A stretch of 21,423 bases of DNA. Origin: Peptoniphilaceae bacterium. Lineage in GTDB: Bacteria > Bacillota > Clostridia > Tissierellales > Peptoniphilaceae. Below are positions 15,889-21,423 of this stretch, piece after piece. Under the pieces are notes generated by a model. That model made no database searches, was not told the origin of the DNA, and saw nothing but the letters and a program-made list of their open reading frames with translations. The DNA is taken from assembly GCA_902363535.1 (NCBI GenBank), contig CABJAE010000018.1:1-21423 (forward strand). Reading direction: 5' to 3'. A program made the translations under genes and the position numbers. The number at the start of each line of letters is the position of its first letter. Positions within the stretch are counted from its first letter, which is position 1.

Positions 15889-16752
15889 ATGGGCAATTTG
15901 ACTTTGGCGCCTTTTTTAATGGACGACGCCATTTTGGCCGCCCTGAAAGAAGACGTAAACGAGGAAGACATTTCGACGAACGCTCTGGTAGATGCCGACG
16001 AAACAGGCTCGGTGAAGCTTTTCGCCAAGGCCGACGGCGTTCTCGCAGGCGCCCCGGTTTTTGAGCGCACCTTCCGCCTCTTCGACGAAAGAACCGCAGT
16101 AGAGTGGTATTTCGAAGACGGGGATCTTGTATCAACGGGCGATTTAATCGCCACGATTACAGGCCCCATTCGCGCCCTCCTGACGGCAGAGCGGGTGGCG
16201 CTGAATTTTCTACAGCGCATGAGCGGCATCGCCACCTACACCAAGAAAATGGTCGACGCCCTGGCCGGGAGCAAGACGAAGATCGTGGACACGCGAAAGA
16301 CCACGCCGAATTTTCGGATCTTCGCCAAGTACGCCGTTCGCTGCGGCGGCGGCGAAAACCACCGCTTCAATCTCACCGACGGCGTCATGCTCAAGGACAA
16401 TCATATCGGCGCCGCGGGCTCCGTCGCGGAAGCCATTAAGCGGGCCAAAGCCTACGCCTCTTTCGTGCGAAAGATCGAGGTGGAGGTGGAGACCATGGCC
16501 ATGGTGAAAGAAGCCGTGGCGGCCGGCGCGGACATTATTATGCTGGACAATATGAGCCCGGACGAAATAAAAAAAGCCGTCGAATTCATCGACGGTCGCG
16601 CCCTGGTGGAGCTTTCCGGCAATATGGACCTAAACAACATTTCCAAGTACAAAGACTTAGGTGCCGACATTATCTCATCCGGCGCCCTCACCCACTCGGC
16701 GCCGGTGCTGGATTTTTCCATGAAAGGACTGACACCCGATGGTTCTCGATAA
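15889..16752 (+). CDS. nadC: Nicotinate-nucleotide diphosphorylase (quinolinate phosphoribosyltransferase)
   Basis: A 287-aa enzyme converting quinolinate and PRPP to nicotinate mononucleotide, CO2 and pyrophosphate; type II PRTase fold. Visible motifs are the N-terminal AALKEDVNEEDISTNAL, ERVALNFLQRMSGIAT, the PRPP/quinolinate-binding TRKTTPNFR, GGGENHRFNLTDGVMLKDNH, the acidic EVEVET, and IIMLDNMSP. Start ATG 15889 follows AAAGGAG by 4 nt; eleven more codons upstream in frame overlap nadA and are not used. Its last 14 bases overlap the niaR start, which points to coupled translation. Length is normal. Confidence 0.96.
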   Translation: MGNLTLAPFLMDDAILAALKEDVNEEDISTNALVDADETGSVKLFAKADGVLAGAPVFERTFRLFDERTAVEWYFEDGDLVSTGDLIATITGPIRALLTAERVALNFLQRMSGIATYTKKMVDALAGSKTKIVDTRKTTPNFRIFAKYAVRCGGGENHRFNLTDGVMLKDNHIGAAGSVAEAIKRAKAYASFVRKIEVEVETMAMVKEAVAAGADIIMLDNMSPDEIKKAVEFIDGRALVELSGNMDLNNISKYKDLGADIISSGALTHSAPVLDFSMKGLTPDGSR

Positions 16753-17275
16753 GGAAACGCGGCTCTACGAAATCGAAAAAGCCCTTCGGGAATCCGCCGA
16801 GCCCATTTCCGGCGACAGCCTGGCAAAAACTTTTTCCGTCTCCCGGCAGGTCATCGTCCAAGACATCAGCCTGCTTCGGGCGAAAAACATTCCCATCCAC
16901 TCCACCAACCGCGGCTACTACATGGACGCGCCCAAGGGCTTTCGCCGCACCTTTAAGTCCCATCACCGAGACGACGAAATCACCAAAGAGCTGAATCTCA
17001 TCGTGGATTTAGGCGCCATTGTGGAGGACGTGTACGTGGAGCACCGCATTTACGGAAAAATCGCCGCCACATTAAATGTTCAGTCCCGCAAAGACGTGAA
17101 GCACTTTATGGACGACATCTACCACAGCGTCAGCACCCCACTTAACAACATTACCAACGGCTACCACTTCCACACGGTTTTTGCCAAAGACGAAGAAACC
17201 TTAAACGAAGTAGAAGCGGCTTTGGCCGAAGCGGGCTTTTTAGTGCCCGAAGAACCTTTCAAGGAGGAAGCATGA
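16739..17275 (+). CDS. niaR: NiaR-type niacin-responsive transcriptional repressor (HTH-3H)
   Basis: A 178-aa repressor of NAD-synthesis and niacin-transport genes. The N-terminal winged HTH (about 8-62) reads YEIEKALRESAEPISGDSLAKTF-SVSRQVIVQDISLLRAKNIPI; the C-terminal 3H ligand/metal-binding domain (about 75-172) carries the defining histidines in VEHRIYGK, VKHFMDDIYH and NGYHFHTV. Nicotinic acid is the known co-repressor in relatives such as B. subtilis YrxA/NadR and T. maritima NiaR. It overlaps nadC by 14 nt and its TGA overlaps the ATG of nadX (ATGA). Being in the operon it presumably controls, it should be autoregulated through the palindrome at 14891-14910. The SD (AAAGGA, 10 nt away) is weak, fitting low repressor output. 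Confidence 0.93.
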   Translation: MVLDKETRLYEIEKALRESAEPISGDSLAKTFSVSRQVIVQDISLLRAKNIPIHSTNRGYYMDAPKGFRRTFKSHHRDDEITKELNLIVDLGAIVEDVYVEHRIYGKIAATLNVQSRKDVKHFMDDIYHSVSTPLNNITNGYHFHTVFAKDEETLNEVEAALAEAGFLVPEEPFKEEA

Positions 17276-18075
17276 AAAACATCGCCGTCATCGGCTACGG
17301 CGCCCTGGGCCACATTCTCGTGGACGCTATTTTAGACAAATTAAAGGAAGACTACCGCCTCGTGGGCATTTTCGATCAAGTGCTCGAGGAAAAAAGCATT
17401 GCCGCAAAAGGCGAAACCATTCCCCTTTACGAAACTTTCGACGCCCTCCTGGCCGACGACACGGACATTGTCGTGGAAATCGCCGGCGTCGGCGCCGTAA
17501 AAGAATACGTCGTGCCCCTGCTCGAGGCCGGAAAAGACGTGGTCATCACCTCCGTCGGCGCCTTAGCCGATACCGCCTTATACGACGCTATCGAATCGGC
17601 GGCGAAAAAAGCGGATCGAAAAGTGCACATTACCTCCGGAGCCATCGGCGGCTTCGATTTAATGCGCACCTTCACCCTTATGGGCGGGGTGCAATCGGAA
17701 ATCCAAAGCACGAAAGCGCCGAAGAGCTTAAACGGCGCCCCCTACTTAAAGGGCGAAGAACTTCCCGCAGACAAAAAAGTCGTTGCCTTTGAGGGAAGCG
17801 CCACGGAAGCCATTCAGGGCTTTCCGAAAAACACCAATGTGGCTGTGGCCACGGGTCTCACCACCTCGGGGGCCGATGCCACCAAGGTGCGCATCGTAAG
17901 CGATCCCGAAAGCCCCGGCAACACCCATCGGGTCACCGTGGAAAACGAAAAGGCCAAGGCCGTGGTGGAAATCACCTCCAAGCCCGATCCGAAAAATCCG
18001 AAATCCAGCGTCACCGCCGCATGGAGCGTGGCCGCCCTGTTGAAAAACCTGGCCTCCCCCGTCCAATACTTCTAA
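17272..18075 (+). CDS. nadX: L-aspartate dehydrogenase, NAD-pathway type
   Basis: A 267-aa NAD(P)-dependent enzyme that oxidises L-aspartate to iminoaspartate, feeding NadA; it replaces the flavoprotein aspartate oxidase NadB, which needs oxygen or fumarate. The Rossmann motif IGYGALGH (7-14) is at the N-terminus, EIAGVGAVKEYV and ITSVGALAD follow, ITSGAIGGFD (120-129) resembles the substrate loop, and H219 in GNTHRV matches the catalytic His of characterised aspartate dehydrogenases. ATG 17272 overlaps the niaR stop by 4 nt, with AAGGAGG 4 nt upstream. No nadB is present in this operon, supporting the assignment over a homoserine-dehydrogenase relative. Last gene before a strong terminator. 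Confidence 0.92.
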   Translation: MKNIAVIGYGALGHILVDAILDKLKEDYRLVGIFDQVLEEKSIAAKGETIPLYETFDALLADDTDIVVEIAGVGAVKEYVVPLLEAGKDVVITSVGALADTALYDAIESAAKKADRKVHITSGAIGGFDLMRTFTLMGGVQSEIQSTKAPKSLNGAPYLKGEELPADKKVVAFEGSATEAIQGFPKNTNVAVATGLTTSGADATKVRIVSDPESPGNTHRVTVENEKAKAVVEITSKPDPKNPKSSVTAAWSVAALLKNLASPVQYF

Positions 18076-18078
18076 ACA

Positions 18079-18128
18079 AAAAGGTTCTATGACCCAGCCG
18101 ATAAAGGCGCTGCCATAGAACTTTTTTT
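18079..18128 (+). terminator. Terminator of the nad operon
   Basis: AAAAAGGTTCTATG (to 18091) pairs with CATAGAACTTTTT (from 18114); the loop contains a smaller CAGC/GCTG stem, and a T run follows. Confidence 0.85.
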
Positions 18129-18265
18129 ATTTCCGTTAAAAAAGCACCGCTTCTTTTTTTATTTCGACATGGCCCGCGAAGTATGTAAAAAACCAGGGTC
18201 ATAAACACGCGCAGCCTACGACAAGCAACAAGAGAACGCCTCGCCGGGACATCTTTACATTTTCA

Positions 18266-18297
18266 TTGTTGATCTCAGCCTTTTTACGGTTTAAGAT
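18266..18297 (+). promoter_or_regulatory. bioB promoter, possible BirA operator
   Basis: TTGATC (18269-18274), 17-nt spacer, TAAGAT (18292-18297) form a weak promoter. Overlapping it, TTGTTGATC and GGTTTAAGA resemble the two half-sites of BirA operators (TTGTnAACC / GGTTnACAA type), but the 13-nt gap is a little short and the halves are not well matched to each other. Treat the operator as tentative. Confidence 0.4.
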
Positions 18298-18322
18298 AAA
18301 ACCATAGGAAAGGAAGGTAAGC

Positions 18323-19276
18323 ATGATTCAATCCCTTACGGAAAAAGCTTTACGAGAAGAACCGCTTACGAGAGATGAGGCTCTCGCGCTTTACGACGAG
18401 GACCTGTCCCCACTGGCCGCCGCAGCCACCACCATTCGAGCCCGCTTTTTAGGCGAGAGCTTCGATTTATGTACCATCGTCGACGGAAAAAACGGTCGCT
18501 GCACGGAGGACTGCGCCTTTTGCGTTCAGTCGAGACGGAGCCGGGCATCGGTCCCCGTCTTCGATCTGTTCGACGAGGAGGCCATCCTTCGCGACGCCTT
18601 GACGGCCGATGGGGCGGGGGTGTTGCGCTACGGCTTTGTGACCATGGGCCGGCGCCTGTCGAAAAATGAAGTGGCGAAGACAGCCGAAATCTTTCGACGA
18701 CTGCACAAGGAAACTCGTCTGCACCTGTGTCTGTCCGGCGGCCTCTTAGATAAAGAAGACCTGACCCTCTTAAAGGACGCGGGTCTCGAGCGACTGCACA
18801 ACAACCTGGAAACGTCCCGCGCTTTTTTCCCAACCCTGTGCACGACCCACAGCTACGACGAAAAAATAGCGACCATCGCCGCGGCCAAGGACGTGGGCCT
18901 CGAGGTTTGCTCCGGCGCCCTCTTCGGCTTAGGCGAAAGTCGCGCCGATCGCATCGATTTAGCCTTTACTTTAAAGGACTTGGCCGTGGATTCCGTTCCC
19001 CTCAACATTCTCCATCCCATCGAGGGCACGCCTATGGAGGATCGGCCGCTCCTACCCGAAGACGAATTCTTAAAAACCGCCGCCATCTTTCGCTTTCTCC
19101 TTCCCAAGGCCTATTTGCGTCTCGCCGGCGGCAGAAGGAATCTACGGAAAAACGGCGAAGACGCCCTCGACTATGGCGTCAATGCGGCTATTACTGGCGA
19201 CTTTTTAAATACCTGCGGCGCCGCCGTCGCCGCCGATAAGGCCATGATACAAGCTAAAGGCTTTCGCCTGCTTTAG
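18323..19276 (+). CDS. bioB: Biotin synthase, type II-like (anaerobe form)
   Basis: A 317-aa radical-SAM enzyme that inserts sulfur into dethiobiotin. DLCTIVDGKNGRC-TEDCAFCVQS carries the SAM cluster cysteines C60, C64 and C67. Of the auxiliary-cluster ligands of E. coli BioB, three have counterparts (C136 in HLCLSGG, C196 in LEVCSGALFGLGE, R271 in LAGGRRNL). The position of E. coli C97 is glycine instead (G104 in LRYGFVTMGR), and an extra Cys occurs in TLCTTHSY (C173) and another at C298. Loss of C97 with a Cys in the CTTH motif fits the clostridial type II BioB group, reported to use a larger sulfide-carrying auxiliary cluster. ATG 18323 follows AAGGAAGG. It stands alone with no bioA/D/F nearby, so dethiobiotin may be scavenged or made elsewhere. 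Confidence 0.93.
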   Translation: MIQSLTEKALREEPLTRDEALALYDEDLSPLAAAATTIRARFLGESFDLCTIVDGKNGRCTEDCAFCVQSRRSRASVPVFDLFDEEAILRDALTADGAGVLRYGFVTMGRRLSKNEVAKTAEIFRRLHKETRLHLCLSGGLLDKEDLTLLKDAGLERLHNNLETSRAFFPTLCTTHSYDEKIATIAAAKDVGLEVCSGALFGLGESRADRIDLAFTLKDLAVDSVPLNILHPIEGTPMEDRPLLPEDEFLKTAAIFRFLLPKAYLRLAGGRRNLRKNGEDALDYGVNAAITGDFLNTCGAAVAADKAMIQAKGFRLL

Positions 19277-19285
19277 ACGGCATAG

Positions 19286-19326
19286 AAAAAAAAGGATCCT
19301 CACCGACGGAAGAGGATCCTTTTTTC
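19286..19326. terminator. Bidirectional terminator between bioB and lipoprotein gene
   Basis: AAGGATCCTC (19292-19301) and GAGGATCCTT (19312-19321) form a perfect 10-bp stem with a 10-nt loop. A T run follows and an A run precedes, so it acts on both strands. Confidence 0.9.
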
Positions 19327-19390
19327 ATACCACGCAGTCTGTCTCGGGGCCTCAATGACCCGTCGCATCTTTATTCAATGATTTTATCTT

Positions 19391-20137
19391 CTACGGCTCC
19401 TTGGTTCCATACTGTTCCAAACTCTCAAAGTACGCGTCGTATTCTTCCCGCGTCATGGATTTTTCCCGAAGCCGTTCATCCATTTCCGACTTTTCCTCTG
19501 CCGCCGGATCCACGGTGGGATCGATGGAATCGAGGGCCTTTGCATCGAAGGTGACATCCTCGTGGAAAAGCCCGAAAAGAGTGTTATCCCGCAGATCGTA
19601 CATGCCGTTGGGACCGGTCACAAATTTATAATAATCCTCCCGCGTCTTGTACCGATCCGCCCTTGGGCGAGCGAGAAACAGGACTTTCTCATTCTCGTCG
19701 TTATACATCCAATCCGCTTCCGTCGGCTCCGCGTAGATGGTTTGTCTCCCATCATCGACGACATCACCGCCGGGGATTCGCACGGTCACCGTTCTTCCCT
19801 CTTTCATTTCTCCCTTATAGACCTTCTTTACTTTAAAGACGGCGTCTCTGTAAATGGATATGTCACCGCCGCCATAGGGCGATACCTTAAAGGGCTTCGT
19901 AAAACCCAGAAAGTCTGCCGCCACCACCAAATCGGAGCTGTTTGCCATTTCATTGAAAGAAAGCTGCGGATAGTCGGTATCTGCGGCTTTTTCAATTCGT
20001 TTGTACTGATTTCGAGACGGTTTTTCAGTCTCTTCCCCTTTCTGACAAGCCACCGCAAAGAGGCAGATGGAAAGAACACATAAAATCGAGATCCCGCGTC
20101 TTTTTAAAAGGCGTTTTTTCTTAAATTTAATCTTCAT
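19391..20137 (-). CDS. Predicted lipoprotein of unknown function
   Basis: A 248-aa exported protein. The N-terminus is strongly basic (KIKFKKKRLLKRR), followed by a hydrophobic stretch ending AVAC, so lipid attachment at C31 is expected. After a low-complexity linker comes a domain NEMANSSDLVVAADFLGFTKPF...YRDAVFKVKKVYKGEMKEGRTVTVRIPGG, a pattern seen in many secreted Gram-positive proteins (variable strand, then V-KG-ccG-x-V-TVR-PGG) for which no function is known to me. The C-terminal 50 residues are charged and probably helical. I chose ATG 20137 because AGGTGA lies 5 nt upstream; a start three codons earlier is less likely. It follows a small membrane-protein gene by 46 nt and shares a terminator with bioB. 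Confidence 0.8.
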   Translation of the reverse strand: MKIKFKKKRLLKRRGISILCVLSICLFAVACQKGEETEKPSRNQYKRIEKAADTDYPQLSFNEMANSSDLVVAADFLGFTKPFKVSPYGGGDISIYRDAVFKVKKVYKGEMKEGRTVTVRIPGGDVVDDGRQTIYAEPTEADWMYNDENEKVLFLARPRADRYKTREDYYKFVTGPNGMYDLRDNTLFGLFHEDVTFDAKALDSIDPTVDPAAEEKSEMDERLREKSMTREEYDAYFESLEQYGTKEP

Positions 20138-20183
20138 GGAAATCACCTTTTCTTATCCGCCTGTCCTTCTCCGGGTCACGCCT

Positions 20184-20372
20184 TTAGTCTCGTGGAATCG
20201 ACTGATTTTTCTCTTCCCGCTCCAAGGCCGGATGCTTTTTCAAGGCGTCGCTCTTCGCCTTATAGCACACGCGAACAACGATGTAGCTCGCCAAGCTGAT
20301 TGCGCCGACGATGACGATAAAGGCGATGATCAGTTCAACGACGAGCAAAATTCCTACCGGTGCAAAATTCAT
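20184..20372 (-). CDS. Small single-span membrane protein
   Basis: A 62-aa protein: about 30 hydrophobic residues (PVGILLVVELIIAFIVIVGAISL...), then a basic/charged tail of about 25 residues (KAKSDALKKHPALEREEKN). This predicts one N-out, C-in helix with a cytoplasmic tail. I recognise no family. It is likely real because AAGGAGG stands 9 nt before its ATG and a promoter (TTGTCA-17-TATACC) lies upstream. The lipoprotein gene follows 46 nt downstream without a terminator, so the two may act together at the envelope. Confidence 0.7.
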   Translation of the reverse strand: MNFAPVGILLVVELIIAFIVIVGAISLASYIVVRVCYKAKSDALKKHPALEREEKNQSIPRD

Positions 20373-20431
20373 AATCTCACGCCTCCTTTTTGAACAAGAG
20401 AAATGATTACAAGAACACTTTCTTTATAAAT

Positions 20432-20460
20432 GGTATATACCCCGCAATCAGTTTTGACAA
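20432..20460 (-). promoter_or_regulatory. Promoter of the small membrane protein/lipoprotein pair
   Basis: Minus strand TTGTCA (20460-20455), 17-nt spacer, TATACC (20437-20432), leaving a leader of about 55 nt before the start codon. No operator-like dyad is evident in that leader. Confidence 0.55.
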
Positions 20461-20490
20461 CGCTTCCGGCTTTTAATTAGAGTAATCCAA

Positions 20491-20529
20491 TAAAAAATCG
20501 AGTAAGTCTTTTGCTTTTCTTGCTCGATT
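20491..20529 (-). terminator. Terminator of the CopZ-like gene
   Basis: Minus strand AATCGAGCAAG and CTTACTCGATT pair over 11 bp with one G-T pair and a 12-nt loop, followed by TTTTTTA. It lies about 125 nt after the stop at 20656. Confidence 0.75.
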
Positions 20530-20655
20530 GCTTCTTTATTTTCTCTTCAATACCGCTACACACTCAACCCCTATGGTTATGGGGAACATATCCACGCTCG
20601 TAGATGGAAACATATCAAAGATTGGCTCTCGTTTGTAGGAACATATCGACTGTAA

Positions 20656-21135
<480 letters not shown>

Positions 21136-21156
21136 ATTCTTAGCCTCCATATTTTC

Positions 21157-21185
21157 ATTATAATTTCTTTTTTAAACTAGGTCAA
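21157..21185 (-). promoter_or_regulatory. Promoter of the CopZ-like gene
   Basis: Minus strand TTGACC (21185-21180), 17-nt spacer, TATAAT (21162-21157). One of the strongest promoters in the window by consensus. Confidence 0.75.
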
Positions 21186-21203
21186 ACCAATTTCATATAC
21201 TTG

Positions 21204-21292
21204 TCATTTATTAATAGCGTCAAACATTTTAGCTGGTGTTAATTTACTTAGCTCCCTGTTGTCAGCCAACGCACGTGTAGCTTTTTTGTGTC
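21204..21292 (-). pseudogene. C-terminal remnant of an unidentified gene cut by IS30
   Basis: On the minus strand a frame coming out of the IS30 end reads RHKKATRALADNRELS followed by KLTPAKMFDAINK and a TGA at 21206-21204. The composition looks like a real protein C-terminus (hydrophilic helix, then TPAKMFDAI), and no start lies between it and the IS. I do not recognise the family. The IS30 copy at 21293 probably removed the rest. Confidence 0.45.
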
Positions 21293-21423
21293 TTGAATTG
21301 TCAAGTCAAGTGCAACTCTACTGAATGGTAAACCTCATAAGGCGTTTTCCAGTTTAAACATTTACGCGGGCGACGATTGATCTCTTCTATTTTCGCTTCA
21401 ATGTAGCTATCCGATTGGTCAAT
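21293..21423 (-). mobile_element. Second IS30 copy (right end only, cut by window edge)
   Basis: The 131 bases are the exact reverse complement of 1843-1973, with no mismatch, so this is the same IS in inverted orientation. Both copies have their transposase 3' ends facing the interior of the window. Confidence 0.95.
21301..21423 (-). CDS. IS30-family transposase, C-terminal fragment (continues outside window)
   Basis: The last 40 codons and the stop of the second IS30 transposase, beginning [18 protein letters not shown] and ending [10 protein letters not shown], identical to the complete copy at 979-1965. The catalytic Glu and everything before it lie beyond the window edge, so intactness cannot be judged. 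Confidence 0.93.
   Translation of the reverse strand: MDQSDSYIEAKIEEINRRPRKCLNWKTPYEVYHSVELHLT

Noticed and set aside
18137..18160. Second terminator hairpin after nadX (AAAAAAGC-ACC-GCTTCTTTTTT)
   Set aside because: The loop is three bases and the stem is imperfect and mostly A-T; the stronger hairpin at 18079-18128 suffices.
18366..18833. Minus-strand frame of 155 codons inside bioB
   Set aside because: Arginine-rich antisense shadow without SD or family resemblance.
20583..20647. CRISPR-like array
   Set aside because: The repeats are 10-11 nt, only three copies, and unevenly spaced by 23 and 32 nt.

Overview
The window looks like chromosomal DNA from an obligately anaerobic Gram-positive bacterium (Clostridia/Tissierellia type; a Peptoniphilaceae-like genome is my guess, not shown). 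The reasons are strong AGGAGG-type ribosome binding sites, frequent TTG starts, a rubredoxin, a NiaR-type niacin repressor, a biotin synthase of the anaerobe type, a lipoprotein with a lipobox, and no outer-membrane functions. Most of the window is fairly GC-rich. The IS30 copies and the last ~1 kb are visibly AT-rich.

Layout. (1) 1-1973: the 3' part of an IS1182-type transposase gene, then a complete IS30-family element (891-1973). (2) 1974-6313, minus strand: a heavy-metal P1B ATPase, a TPR protein, methionine aminopeptidase and a cyclophilin whose 3' end has been overwritten by the IS30. (3) 6436-9763: a minus-strand PAP2 phosphatase/nitroreductase pair, divergent from a compact UvrD-like helicase. 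(4) 9799-13140, minus strand: a tight operon of ACT protein (UPF0237), UPF0210 protein, Pit phosphate permease and DUF47/PhoU-like partner. (5) 13242-14822, minus strand: rhodanese, rubredoxin and an Old Yellow Enzyme-type flavin oxidoreductase. (6) 14976-18075, plus strand: nadA-nadC-niaR-nadX, a self-regulated de novo NAD operon using aspartate dehydrogenase instead of aspartate oxidase. (7) 18323-19276: a lone bioB. (8) 19391-20372, minus strand: a small membrane protein and a lipoprotein. (9) 20400-21292: an AT-rich patch with a cysteine-rich CopZ-like protein and gene debris. (10) 21293-21423: the end of a second IS30 copy, identical over all 131 visible bases to the first but inverted.

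The genes form several independent small operons, mostly separated by recognisable hairpin terminators and with promoters that can be read directly. Metabolic themes are NAD and biotin supply, phosphate uptake, metal efflux and anaerobic electron transfer. I see no CRISPR array, defence system, phage module, tRNA or rRNA. The most notable points are the identical inverted IS30 copies bracketing about 19.3 kb of core genes, the IS-altered cyclophilin C-terminus, a probable nonsense codon in the IS1182 transposase, the type II-like BioB cluster ligands, and the UPF0237/UPF0210/phosphate-transport operon. I do not see a clearly new multi-gene system.
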